From assembly GCF_038007965.1 (NCBI RefSeq), contig NZ_JBBOYD010000001.1, positions 1,218,501-1,282,500 of the forward strand: 64,000 nt of DNA, written 5' to 3'. The notes under the pieces are model-generated. The model worked only from the letters and a program-made list of their open reading frames with translations. It searched no databases and was not told the DNA's origin. The stretch's first letter is position 1; each line of letters begins with the position of its first letter. This document shows, piece after piece, positions 36,532 through 44,751 of this stretch. Both the position numbers and the translations under genes were made by a program. This stretch comes from Niallia sp. FSL W8-0635 (GTDB taxonomy: Bacteria > Bacillota > Bacilli > Bacillales > Cytobacillaceae).

Positions 36532-36603
36532 TGACTATATATTGTGTATTTTTTGTGAAAACGACACAATATATAGATTATTTTGTGGAACTGCTATTAT
36601 AAT
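36532..36603 (+). promoter_or_regulatory. nrdDG promoter region with two NrdR boxes
   Basis: TGACTATATATTGTGT (36532-36547) and ACACAATATATAGATT (36564-36579) each match the 16-bp NrdR box (ACACwATATATwGTGT) at 14 positions. They start 32 bp apart, about three helical turns, the usual spacing of paired NrdR boxes. The two form perfect 13-bp inverted arms CTATATATTGTGT / ACACAATATATAG. A TATAAT (36598-36603) downstream is the likely -10; the -35 is weak. Confidence 0.82.
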
Positions 36604-36637
36604 GGATAAAGATTCCTTTATGAGTGGAGTGAGTTAA

Positions 36638-38482
36638 ATGGGCAATGAGGTTCAATTAGTACATGAGTTTGATGAAATAGTTAAAAGCAATAATCAAGAT
36701 TTTATTCAAGAAAATGCAAATATTGATGGAATGTCACCGATGAGTCATATGATGCAATTTGCTGCTACTGCTTCTAAATATTATACAATGGAGCATTTGT
36801 TAAAGAAAAAGGGGAGGAATGCCCACCAAGAAGGGTATATTTATATTCATGACCTTGATTTTTATTCTTCTGGAACGACAACATGCTGTCAAATCCCGTT
36901 AGCAAAAATCTTAAAGAATGGGTTTAATACTGGTCATGGGTTTATGAGGGAGCCTAAAACTATCATGAGTGCAATGGCGCTTACGTCAATCATTTTACAA
37001 GCCAACCAAAATCAGCAACACGGAGGACAAGCTATCCCAATGTTAGACTACGATCTAGCACCATATGTATACAAAACATACTGCCAAAATAAACAACGTT
37101 TACGTGATTTAATCGATGATGTGGAAGAGTTGGAACGGAGCGTTTGGATATGGACAGAAAGAGAAACCTACCAAGCTTGTGAGGCGTTTATACATAATTG
37201 TAATTCGATGCATTCGAGGGGTGGGGGGCAGACTCCATTTGTTTCAGTAAATTTAGGGACAGATCAATCGAGGGAGGGAAGGATGTTAACGAAGAACTTG
37301 CTACTCGCAACACAAGCAGGTCTTGGTGCTGGAGAAACACCGATTTTCCCTATTATCGTATTTAAAGTAAAGGATGGAATAAATTATCAAAAAGAGGATC
37401 CAAACTATGATTTATTTCGTTTAGCCATCGAGACAACAAGTAAAAGATTGTTTCCTAACTTTGTTTTTATCGACGCACCATTTAATTTAGCTTATTATGA
37501 CGGCACTCCGCATTCAGAAGTGGCAACAATGGGGTGTAGGACGAGAGTGATGGGGAATATGCATGGAAGTGAACAAACGATTGGAAGGGGGAATTTATCT
37601 TTTACAAGTATCAATCTCCCTTTACTTGCTTTAGAGTCCAATACAATAGAATCGTTTTTTTATAAATTGAATGAAACGATAGACTTGGTTATAGATCAAC
37701 TGCTAGATAGATTTCATTACCAAGGAAAGAAAAAAGCAGCAAATTTTAAATTTTTATATGGACAAGGCGTTTGGCAAGGTGGAGAAGAGCTACAGATGGA
37801 TTCACAAGTAGATGAACTTTTAAAACAAGGAACATTATCGATTGGGTTTGTTGGTTTAGCAGAATGTTTAGTTTCTTTGCTTGGTTTTCACCATGGAGAA
37901 AGCGACGAGGCGTATGAACTTGGATTACGAATTGTTCAGTTTATGCGCCAAAAAGCGGATCAAGCAATGGATTTTTATCAGCTGAACTATTCACTGCTTG
38001 CAACTCCAGCAGAATCCTTTGCGGGGAAAGCGTTACGGGCAGCTAGAAAGAAGTTTGGAGTTATTAGAGGGGTGACTGATAGAGAGTATTTTACTAATAG
38101 TTTTCATATCCCTGTCTATTACCCAATCTCTATTTATGAAAAAATAAAACGAGAAGCACCATTTCATTCTTTAACGAATGCTGGTCATATAACATATGTC
38201 GAACTAGATGGTGATGCCAGTAAAAATATTGATGCAATGGAGAAAATTGTCCGGACAATGAAGGAGTCGGGGATTGGCTATGGAAGTATTAATCATCCAG
38301 TGGATCGCTGCATAAGCTGTGGCTATAAAGGGATTATTGATAACGAATGTCCTAAGTGTGGAGAAAAGGAAGAGACAAAGATTGAAAGGATAAGAAGAAT
38401 AACTGGTTATCTTGTTGGATCACTTGATCGATGGAATACGGCTAAGCGTGCAGAAGAGCGGGAAAGGGTTAAGCATCGATGA
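36638..38482 (+). CDS. nrdD: Anaerobic ribonucleoside-triphosphate reductase NrdD
   Basis: Class III glycyl-radical reductase that makes deoxyribonucleotides without oxygen. The 614-aa protein has the zinc-binding C-terminal cysteines CISCGYKG...CPKCG and the radical loop RITGYLVGSLDRWN with the glycine near residue 590. The N-terminus starts directly with the catalytic barrel (GMSPMSHMMQFAATASKYY); the usual ATP-cone allosteric domain of about 90 residues is absent, as in some shorter NrdD proteins. The last codons overlap nrdG by four bases. Paired NrdR boxes upstream predict NrdR repression. Confidence 0.95.
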   Translation: MGNEVQLVHEFDEIVKSNNQDFIQENANIDGMSPMSHMMQFAATASKYYTMEHLLKKKGRNAHQEGYIYIHDLDFYSSGTTTCCQIPLAKILKNGFNTGHGFMREPKTIMSAMALTSIILQANQNQQHGGQAIPMLDYDLAPYVYKTYCQNKQRLRDLIDDVEELERSVWIWTERETYQACEAFIHNCNSMHSRGGGQTPFVSVNLGTDQSREGRMLTKNLLLATQAGLGAGETPIFPIIVFKVKDGINYQKEDPNYDLFRLAIETTSKRLFPNFVFIDAPFNLAYYDGTPHSEVATMGCRTRVMGNMHGSEQTIGRGNLSFTSINLPLLALESNTIESFFYKLNETIDLVIDQLLDRFHYQGKKKAANFKFLYGQGVWQGGEELQMDSQVDELLKQGTLSIGFVGLAECLVSLLGFHHGESDEAYELGLRIVQFMRQKADQAMDFYQLNYSLLATPAESFAGKALRAARKKFGVIRGVTDREYFTNSFHIPVYYPISIYEKIKREAPFHSLTNAGHITYVELDGDASKNIDAMEKIVRTMKESGIGYGSINHPVDRCISCGYKGIIDNECPKCGEKEETKIERIRRITGYLVGSLDRWNTAKRAEERERVKHR

Positions 38483-38967
38483 GGGTTTTATCAATTGTTG
38501 AAGATAGTATTGTCGATGGTCCGGGCTTAAGAACTACTATCTTTTTAGCAGGGTGTACCCATTATTGCAGAGGGTGTCATAATCCAGAGAGCTGGCGAAT
38601 AGATGGTGGAATCGAGATGTCAATCGACGAAATGATAAGTCAAGTGAATCGAAATCCATTAAATGATATTACTTTTAGTGGTGGAGAGCCAATGCTACAA
38701 ATAAGGGAACTTATACTATTAGCCAAAAAATGCAAACAAAAAAATAAAAATATTTGGTGCTATACAGGATTTCTCTGGGAAGAGTTAATGACCAAATATA
38801 AAGATGAATTTATGCAATTAAGTATGTATTTAGATGTATTAGTAGATGGGCGATTTATGATTGAACAAAGAGATTTAAGTCTCTTGTTCAAAGGAAGTAA
38901 AAATCAACGGGTGATAGATTGTCAGAGAAGTCTGAAAGTGGATAAACTGGTTTTATATAGCGAATAG
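38479..38967 (+). CDS. nrdG: Anaerobic RNR-activating protein NrdG
   Basis: Radical SAM activase that generates the glycyl radical in NrdD. The 162-aa protein carries the cluster motif C-x3-C-x2-C as GCTHYCRGCHNPESW (about residues 26-33), preceded by DGPGLRTTIFLAG, and has the FSGGEPM S-adenosylmethionine segment. ATG overlaps the nrdD stop, so the pair is translationally coupled. A strong hairpin follows. Their presence means the organism can grow or divide at low oxygen. Confidence 0.95.
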   Translation: MRVLSIVEDSIVDGPGLRTTIFLAGCTHYCRGCHNPESWRIDGGIEMSIDEMISQVNRNPLNDITFSGGEPMLQIRELILLAKKCKQKNKNIWCYTGFLWEELMTKYKDEFMQLSMYLDVLVDGRFMIEQRDLSLLFKGSKNQRVIDCQRSLKVDKLVLYSE

Positions 38968-38981
38968 TTAACAAGAGAACT

Positions 38982-39013
38982 AAGTGCACTTACCATTTTT
39001 AGTAAGTGCACTT
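38982..39013. terminator. Stem-loop between convergent nrdG and doxX-like gene
   Basis: AAGTGCACTTAC (38982-38993) and GTAAGTGCACTT (39002-39013) form a 12-bp perfect stem with an 8-base loop. The tail on the plus strand has few T residues, so termination strength is uncertain in both directions. Confidence 0.65.
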
Positions 39014-39019
39014 TCATTA

Positions 39020-39550
39020 TTATGTTAAACGAGGTTTTTTATTAAATTCTTCGGTATCTTCTTCTTTTTTTAAAATTGCTTTTCTAACATAAGGTAATAC
39101 CCAGCGATCTAACCCATAATACCCAGCGTTTGCTCCAGCAATCATGATAATCATACCCAATAAGATGTCAGTTGGATTATGAGAAATTGTGCCTGCGAGT
39201 AAGAAGCAGAAATTCATTATTACTCCAAAGAAGGCTGCTGCGGTTGTTAAACATCCTAAGATTAATCCAAGACCGACTAATGTTTCTCCAATTGGGACAA
39301 GAACATTAAATAATCCGACATTCGGTAATGCAAACCCTTCTACAAAACTGGTGTACCAGCCATAGACTGCTCCACCATCTGGGCCCATTACTGGGTTAGT
39401 AACTGCGTTTGTTAAAAATCCAGAAGCATCAAATCCCCCACCAGTTAGTTTACCAAATCCAGAAGTAAACCAAGAATAGCCTAGGAATAAACGAATAATG
39501 GTTAATATACCAGCTGCAATTTTATTTTCTCTTAAAAATTTTATAAACAT
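39020..39550 (-). CDS. DoxX-family membrane protein
   Basis: Integral membrane protein of 176 aa with about four helices and the DoxX pattern: RLFLGYSWFTSGFGKLTGG near the start, and LFNVLVPIGETLVGLGLILGCLTTAAAFFGVIMNFCFLLAG in the middle. ATG 39550 (M4 of the longest frame) is favoured, with GAAGGGA 8 bases upstream. DoxX relatives have been linked to thiosulphate:quinone oxidoreductase, redox stress complexes and quinone-dependent steps, but this one is uncharacterised. A perfect Rex/Fnr-type palindrome lies about 80 bp upstream. Confidence 0.85.
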   Translation of the reverse strand: MFIKFLRENKIAAGILTIIRLFLGYSWFTSGFGKLTGGGFDASGFLTNAVTNPVMGPDGGAVYGWYTSFVEGFALPNVGLFNVLVPIGETLVGLGLILGCLTTAAAFFGVIMNFCFLLAGTISHNPTDILLGMIIMIAGANAGYYGLDRWVLPYVRKAILKKEEDTEEFNKKPRLT

Positions 39551-39628
39551 AAGAATCATCCCTTCTTATTTTTCGTTTTTATTATTTACAAGTTAAATAT
39601 ATCAAATACTTATTAGAAATAAATATTT

Positions 39629-39646
39629 TTGTGAATTAATTCACAA
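39629..39646. promoter_or_regulatory. Rex- or Fnr-type operator
   Basis: TTGTGAATTAATTCACAA is a perfect 18-bp palindrome. It satisfies both the Rex site (TTGTGAAnnnnTTCACAA) and the Bacillus Fnr box (TGTGA-N6-TCACA). It sits in the divergent region between the DoxX gene and the FMN reductase gene. Relative to a candidate minus-strand -10 (TATATT, 39601-39596), its centre is about 48 bp upstream of the start site, which favours activation. Confidence 0.8.
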
Positions 39647-39811
39647 GTTGTTCAAAAGAATATGTCTAAACTGTGAACATAATTATAAGAAGAGTGATTT
39701 ATGTGATGTGTTTTTTGTAAACAGGGTTTAAGCACAGATCCTGCAAATCATGTTAGAATAATGAAAAAAGCTAATATGCATAGTAAGAATTTTTAAAAAG
39801 GGGAGACTTCA

Positions 39812-40336
39812 ATGACGACAGTAACCATCATAGCGGGTGGACATAAAATAGACTCAAGGTTAACAGGTATTTTACAATATACTGCTGACTTTTTAGAAAA
39901 AGAGAAGGTTGAAGTCCATGTCATACAAGTACATCAATTACCAAGCAATGCCTTGATTACTGCTGATTTTATGAATCAAGAAATCATGGAGGCAAGACAA
40001 AAAGTGGAACAAAGTGAGGGTGTCATTGTCTTGTCACCTGTATTTCAAGCGTCTTATTCAGGCATTATTAAGACGTTTCTTGATCTATTGCCACAGAAGA
40101 GTCTTCGAAACAAAACAGTGCTTCCACTAATGCTTGGAGGAAGCTATGCTCACTTATTAGTAATGGATTACGCATTAAAACCTGTTTTAGCAAATTTAGG
40201 TGCAACCAATATGTTAACAGGAGCCTATGTAACCGATAATCAAATTACAAAGCAAGATAATCAATCCTATTTACTAGATGAAGATTCGGAGACTAGGATT
40301 ACCAGCCAGTTAAAGCAGTTGCTTGAAGGGATGTAG
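39812..40336 (+). CDS. NADPH-dependent FMN reductase
   Basis: Flavodoxin-like reductase of 174 aa. The N-terminus MTTVTIIAGGHKIDSRLTGIL follows the beta1-P-loop of FMN reductases (the usual GSpR is GGHKIDSR), and VIVLSPVFQASYSGIIKTFLDLLP is the conserved central motif. LPLMLGGSYAHLLVMDYALKPVLANLGA closes the fold. It resembles SsuE-type reductases, but no sulphonate monooxygenase lies nearby, so the partner is unknown. An AAAGGGGAGA site precedes the ATG. It shares its upstream region with the DoxX gene and the Rex/Fnr-type site. Confidence 0.85.
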   Translation: MTTVTIIAGGHKIDSRLTGILQYTADFLEKEKVEVHVIQVHQLPSNALITADFMNQEIMEARQKVEQSEGVIVLSPVFQASYSGIIKTFLDLLPQKSLRNKTVLPLMLGGSYAHLLVMDYALKPVLANLGATNMLTGAYVTDNQITKQDNQSYLLDEDSETRITSQLKQLLEGM

Positions 40337-40439
40337 CAAGCGTGAAAAAGTGATGGTTTTGTACTGTCACTTTTATTTTTTTCTAGAATAAGGGAAGAGG
40401 ACATGGTATGATTGGGGGAGAGAAAAATATTAATAATAT

Positions 40440-40511
40440 GACTTGTTAGCTCAGTGGGAGAGCACTTGCTTGACAGGCAAGGGGTCACTGGTTCGAACCC
40501 AGTACAGGTCA
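40440..40511 (+). tRNA. tRNA-Val (GAC anticodon)
   Basis: The cloverleaf is complete. The acceptor GACTTGT pairs with ACAGGTC (one G-T), the D-arm is GCTC-AGTGGGA-GAGC, the anticodon arm is CTTGC-TTGACAG-GCAAG with GAC at 34-36, and the T-arm is ACTGG-TTCGAAC-CCAGT. The discriminator is A, and CCA is not encoded. It is a lone tRNA gene and is followed by a strong terminator. Confidence 0.95.
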
Positions 40512-40519
40512 TTCTTTAC

Positions 40520-40565
40520 AAAAAGGCTCAAATTCTTTTTTATTAAGGGATTTGAGCCTTTTTAT
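40520..40565 (+). terminator. Terminator of tRNA-Val
   Basis: AAAAAGGCTCAAAT pairs with ATTTGAGCCTTTTT over a loop of about 16 bases. Confidence 0.92.
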
Positions 40566-40603
40566 ATATTATTTTCAGATGGAACAAGTTCGTTTTCTTG
40601 GTC

Positions 40604-40643
40604 ATAAAAATAAAAAGACCTCCTTGGTTTAAAACTGGAGGCG
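40604..40643 (-). terminator. Terminator of cyclic-phosphate receiver gene
   Basis: On the minus strand CCTCC and GGAGG flank a 13-base interval and are followed by TCTTTTTATTTTT. Confidence 0.7.
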
Positions 40644-40672
40644 GATTGTGTTAACTGAATAGTTATTTAGCA

Positions 40673-41029
40673 TTATCCAGAATATTTATTTGGAGTAATA
40701 GAGTAATGATAAATCTCAATATTTTCATCTATAAAACCTCTTTTTTGAGCTGCTTTAAGAGTATGAAACATATTTTCTCTTCCAACTCCATTATCAGTAT
40801 GAAGGTAGATTTTATCAGCACGCAACCCATTTTCACAGATGTATTTCACCAAATCATACCCAGTAGGCAATAGATGGCCATCTGAATCTTCTCCTAAGTC
40901 ATGATCAAGAGAGAGGATATGAATTTTATAATTTTTAAGATAATCTATAGCTTCTTCCATATTTCTTGCAATTGTATAGCCAATTGGACAGTCTCTTAAA
41001 TCATCGACGTATAGATTGATTATGTTCAT
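40673..41029 (-). CDS. Receiver-like protein of the cyclic-phosphate processing type
   Basis: A 118-aa single-domain protein. It begins MNIINLYVDDLRDCPIGYTI with paired Asp residues, and has ILSLDHDLGEDSDG in the place of the response-regulator phosphorylation strand. This pattern (DD near the N-terminus, LSLDHDLG later) is known to me as the cREC receiver predicted to act on cyclic phosphates in RNA-repair and conflict systems. ATG 41029 has AGAGAGG upstream; a longer TTG start is less likely. No partner gene is next to it; the neighbour is tRNA-Val, read towards it. Confidence 0.65.
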   Translation of the reverse strand: MNIINLYVDDLRDCPIGYTIARNMEEAIDYLKNYKIHILSLDHDLGEDSDGHLLPTGYDLVKYICENGLRADKIYLHTDNGVGRENMFHTLKAAQKRGFIDENIEIYHYSITPNKYSG

Positions 41030-41259
41030 GGGTAACAACCTCTCTAATTTTTTCCTTAATAATTGTTATTTGGATAAAAATTGTTTATATGTAATCTCTC
41101 CTAGTATAAATGCACATTGCTATATTAATAGTAAAGAAATTTGGTGGTCATCCAATTTAATTTAAACTAGATTGACTATCAACGTATTAGGAAACAGTAC
41201 AAGGAGAGAATAGAAGTAACTTCATGCCTTGATAAAAGGGAGAGAGATAAAACAAAAAA

Positions 41260-41481
41260 TCAAAACAACCGTCTTCTATTCAAAGGAACATTCGGACCTA
41301 AATATGGATAATATGCTTGGGTTCCTTGTGGTCTGGGAGCGATCTTGAACATTTGTCCACCTATCATATAGTAATAACTATCTCCATTTCCTAACAGCAG
41401 TTGATTCCAAGCTCCATATGTTGGCTGAGGAAAGTTTTGATAAATCACTCCGTTAAGCCCAGTAATGATTGTTGGTTGCAT
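41260..41481 (-). CDS. Hypothetical Tyr/Pro/Gly-rich protein, predicted sigma-K controlled
   Basis: A 73-aa protein of no family I recognise. It starts MQPTIITGLNGVIYQNFPQP and is rich in Tyr, Gly, Asn and Pro, with SYYYMIGGQMFKI and AYYPYLGPNVPLNRRRLF later. AAGGAGG is placed 8 bases before the ATG. A textbook sigma-K promoter lies just upstream. Composition and promoter point to a spore coat or crust component made in the mother cell; both are inferences. Confidence 0.6.
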   Translation of the reverse strand: MQPTIITGLNGVIYQNFPQPTYGAWNQLLLGNGDSYYYMIGGQMFKIAPRPQGTQAYYPYLGPNVPLNRRRLF

Positions 41482-41508
41482 AAGTGAACCTCCTTCATTG
41501 TTTGCTTT

Positions 41509-41535
41509 TATAATATGTAAATCATCTTAGTTAGT
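41509..41535 (-). promoter_or_regulatory. Sigma-K-type promoter of the 73-aa gene
   Basis: On the minus strand AC (41535-41534), a 16-base spacer and CATATTATA (41517-41509) match AC-N16-CATAnnnTA exactly. The predicted start is about 20 bases before the ATG. Confidence 0.65.
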
Positions 41536-41583
41536 TGGTTGTCCATCATTAAATAGGTTTTTGTGTTATTAAAGTAACGGTAT

Positions 41584-41639
41584 ATAAAAAGCACCAAAAT
41601 TTTGGTGCTCATGAAGGAAACAGGTATATTTGTTTCCTT
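41584..41639 (-). terminator. Terminator of pdaC (two hairpins)
   Basis: AAGGAAACA (41614-41622)/TGTTTCCTT (41631-41639) is followed, in minus-strand direction, by the perfect palindrome GCACCAAAATTTTGGTGC (41591-41608) and a T-run. The second is the classical terminator. Confidence 0.82.
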
Positions 41640-41666
41640 ATCCCATAAACAACTAATCTCCTCCTC

Positions 41667-43085
41667 TCAATTGTTTTTTCGTTCCTCTTGAATATCACGT
41701 AATTGAGAAATAGTCACTAGTTGATAGCCTTCTTTTGTAAGCTTCTCCATGATTTCTACAGCTGCATCTGCACTTTTATCATAAATATCATGCATGAGAA
41801 CGATGCTTTCATCCTTTGCTTCTTTCATAACTTTGTCGACAATTTTCTTTTTCGGTGACTGTTTCCAGTCCTCTGGATCAATGGTCCAAAGAATAATCTC
41901 TTTCTCCAGCCCTTTATTTAGATCCTTTTGCATTGCTCCATATGGTGGGCGAATGAGGCTGGGTTCTAAGCCGGTTATTTCTTTTAGTAATTTATCTGTA
42001 TCCTGAAACTCTTTTAAGGCTTTTTTCTTTGTCATTTTAGTGAGTAGAGGATGATCCCAAGAATGGTTTCCGATTTCATTGCCTTCCTTTATAGCTTGCT
42101 GAATGACTTCGGGATAATATTGCACCCGTTCGCCTAGAACAAAAAACGTTGCATGACCGTTATATTTCTTTAACGCGGTTAAGATTTTTTTTGTTGGTTT
42201 ATTACTTGGTCCATCATCAAAAGTTAAGGCGATGACTTTTTTTGACGGATCAATTTTCGCTACATCTGGTAATTCTGTGGCCATTTTATTAGGAGTTGTT
42301 TCGGTAAGTTGATTTTTATTATTTTCTTTATCTTGATAGATTGGCAACAGTTTATCTTTTAAGATTTCTTTTTTGATAGCTAGTTCTTGAACTCCTAGCT
42401 CTATTGTAGCGACTTGATTTTCAGGGAAATAGAAAAGAATGGAATCATTTAGAACCGCAAAATTTTGAAAGTTTTCTTCTTTAGGAGCTGTTCCTAGTTT
42501 TAATAATCCTTCGTCAGCTGCAAGAACGTTATCCTTCATTAGTTCAAAATAACTAATTTTTGAAAGGCTAAATAAATAATGGCTGTTTTCTTGGAAAAGA
42601 TCTTTTAGTGTAAGTTGTTTATGTGTTTGTAAATCAAATGTTAAGCTTTCTGTTTTCGAAATTCCGTTAGTCCCTGTTATATATTCATAGGTTTCAAAAA
42701 GAATAGAGATGGTTTGCTTGCTGTAATGGGTGATTGAGTAAGAAATATGTAAGGAAGTTTCTTGTGTTTTTGGGATATTGGCTTTTTGAATATGCTGATC
42801 ATATTCGATAATCTTATTTGCAATATATTGCTGTAATGAGGAAGTTATCGTTTTATCTGGAAGGATAGGATAACTAGTCCAGTACCCACCGTGCTTTTTA
42901 TCCTTTACATATGAATTTATTTCAATAGTTTTATAGTTTTTATCATATTGTATTTTTACCTCTGGTTTTTTGGCTGGCGGTTCAGCAGCTTTCTTTTTTT
43001 CACTTTCAAAAATTTTAAATGCAAAAAATAAAAGGCTGAGGCAAAAAAAGGATATTAAATATTTTCTCCATCTAAGGCTTTTCAT
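41667..43085 (-). CDS. pdaC: Polysaccharide deacetylase PdaC-like
   Basis: Membrane-anchored peptidoglycan (N-acetylmuramic acid type) or chitooligosaccharide deacetylase of 472 aa. One helix near residues 10-24 anchors it. A middle DUF4163/DUF3298 region (about 55-250) is followed by the NodB domain (about 280-465) with metal motifs LTFDDGPS, HSWDHP (H-x3-H) and RPPYG, plus VLMHD. The order of domains and length are those of B. subtilis PdaC (YjeA). It is divergent from gntP with 270 bp between, and two hairpins follow. Confidence 0.88.
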   Translation of the reverse strand: MKSLRWRKYLISFFCLSLLFFAFKIFESEKKKAAEPPAKKPEVKIQYDKNYKTIEINSYVKDKKHGGYWTSYPILPDKTITSSLQQYIANKIIEYDQHIQKANIPKTQETSLHISYSITHYSKQTISILFETYEYITGTNGISKTESLTFDLQTHKQLTLKDLFQENSHYLFSLSKISYFELMKDNVLAADEGLLKLGTAPKEENFQNFAVLNDSILFYFPENQVATIELGVQELAIKKEILKDKLLPIYQDKENNKNQLTETTPNKMATELPDVAKIDPSKKVIALTFDDGPSNKPTKKILTALKKYNGHATFFVLGERVQYYPEVIQQAIKEGNEIGNHSWDHPLLTKMTKKKALKEFQDTDKLLKEITGLEPSLIRPPYGAMQKDLNKGLEKEIILWTIDPEDWKQSPKKKIVDKVMKEAKDESIVLMHDIYDKSADAAVEIMEKLTKEGYQLVTISQLRDIQEERKNN

Positions 43086-43275
43086 GATGATTTAGCTCCT
43101 TGCTTGTAATCTATAAGTTGATCTCCATTATATAGACGTAATAGAAGGCAGATTGGTTTTACATTTAAAGAAATTTTTTGGGAAAAATTTCCTAATGCAA
43201 AGCTTGGAATAATGACAAGGATTAAACTCAATTTTTCTGGAATTTTAAGAATAAAAAATTTTCTTTAATAATGGG

Positions 43276-43330
43276 TTGATAAAAGAAATATTTTTTCGTA
43301 TAATAAGATTATTAAATGAAAACACTTTCA
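43276..43330 (+). promoter_or_regulatory. gntP promoter with RpiR-type element and cre-like site
   Basis: TTGATA (43276-43281), 17 bp, TATAAT (43299-43304) is a good sigma-A promoter. The spacer holds GAAATATTTTTTC (43285-43297), an element also seen near gnd and gntK. TGAAAACACTTTCA (43317-43330) just downstream is a cre-like palindrome with one deviation (CA for the central CG). This predicts induction through the RpiR regulator and catabolite repression by CcpA. Confidence 0.7.
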
Positions 43331-43355
43331 AACGTAAGAGAAAAGGGGTACAAAG

Positions 43356-44687
43356 ATGGATGCCTATTTATTAATTATTGCATTACTATCAATTGTTATT
43401 GTTATTTTAGGAGTTTCACTATTAAAGTGGCACGCTTTTATCAGTTTAACAGTTGCAAGTTTATTTCTAGCCATTTTTTCAGGATTATCTTTTGATAAGA
43501 TTGTAAGCGCTTATGAAACTGGTGTTGGTGGCACATTAGGTCACTTAGTTGGAATATTAGCATTAGGAACAATTTTGGGGAAAATGCTTTCAGAATCTGG
43601 AGCAGGATTAAGAATTGCTAACTTTTTTGTAAACGTTTTTGGAGAAAAGAAATTACCTTGGGCAATGTTTTTCTCTGGCTTCATTATTGGAATTCCTGTA
43701 TTTTTTGAGGTTGGTATTTTAATATTATTACCACTCGTTATTTCTATTCAAAAAGCAACAAAGAAGAACATCCTATTGATAGCATTACCTGGTATTGCTG
43801 GATTGTCTATTGTACATGGACTTGTTCCGCCACATCCAGGAGCGATTGCTGCAATCGGAATTTTTGATGCTAATTTAGGAACTGTCTTATTATATTCCTT
43901 GATTATTGCACTACCCGCTGGAATCATTGGTGGACCGTTATTTGCGAAGTGGATTAATAAGCGTGTTTTTCCAAAGGGAGAATCATCTCTTATCACAGCA
44001 GAACCATTAGCAGAAGATAAATTGCCAAGTACGGGCGTATCTTTTCTGTCTATCTTATTACCGGTTATTTTAATGATTATTGGAACCGCTGCACCTTATT
44101 TGACGATTTTCTCTGAAGGGGTAAGAAATGTACTTGCCTTTCTAGGTAGCCCATTATTAGCATTATTAATTGCTGTTTTCTTTGCTTTCTACTTCCTTGG
44201 TATACGTCAGGGAATGAATAAAGAGAGTATTAAAAAATTTACAGAAGATTGTTTTTTACCAGTTGGTTCGATTTTATTAATCATCGGAGCAGGTGGAGCG
44301 TTCAAACAAGTGTTGATTGATAGTGGAGTAGGAAGTACGATTGGAGCTATGTCAGAAAGCTTATCATTATCACCATTAGTATTAGCTTTTCTAATTGCTG
44401 GATTAATTCGAATCGCTACAGGTTCAGCAACAGTAGCATTAACAACTGCTGCAGGAATTGTTTCTCCAATCATTGCTGGAATGTCTGGAGTAAATGTGGA
44501 GCTATTAGTTATTGCAACAGGTGCTGGTTCCCTAATGTTCTCTCATGTAAATGATGCCGGATTCTGGATGGTAAAAGAATACTTAGGGTTAACAGTAGAA
44601 GAAACATTTAAAACATGGACAGTTCTCGAAACGGTATTATCATTCGTGGCATTTGCAGGAGTGTTAATATTAGATTTAGTTGTTTAA
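43356..44687 (+). CDS. gntP: Gluconate:proton symporter GntP
   Basis: Gluconate permease of 443 aa with about 12-14 membrane helices. Family segments are GVGGTLGHLVGILALGTILGKMLSESGAG (about residues 57-85), GIPVFFEVGILILLPLV, HGLVPPHPGAIAAIGIF and SHVNDAGFWMVKEYLGL near the C-terminus. An AAAAGGGG site precedes the ATG. In B. subtilis gntP is inside gntRKPZ; here the genes are dispersed over 8.5 kb but share promoter elements. Confidence 0.92.
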   Translation: MDAYLLIIALLSIVIVILGVSLLKWHAFISLTVASLFLAIFSGLSFDKIVSAYETGVGGTLGHLVGILALGTILGKMLSESGAGLRIANFFVNVFGEKKLPWAMFFSGFIIGIPVFFEVGILILLPLVISIQKATKKNILLIALPGIAGLSIVHGLVPPHPGAIAAIGIFDANLGTVLLYSLIIALPAGIIGGPLFAKWINKRVFPKGESSLITAEPLAEDKLPSTGVSFLSILLPVILMIIGTAAPYLTIFSEGVRNVLAFLGSPLLALLIAVFFAFYFLGIRQGMNKESIKKFTEDCFLPVGSILLIIGAGGAFKQVLIDSGVGSTIGAMSESLSLSPLVLAFLIAGLIRIATGSATVALTTAAGIVSPIIAGMSGVNVELLVIATGAGSLMFSHVNDAGFWMVKEYLGLTVEETFKTWTVLETVLSFVAFAGVLILDLVV

Positions 44688-44704
44688 TAGAAAAGCCTAT
44701 AGTG

Positions 44705-44742
44705 GAGGCAAGAAGGATCATTTCCTTTCTTGCCTCTTTTTA
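44705..44742 (+). terminator. Terminator of gntP
   Basis: GAGGCAAGAAGGA pairs with TCCTTTCTTGCCTC (one bulge) and is followed by TTTTT. Confidence 0.9.
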
Positions 44743-44751
44743 GTTTAAAGA

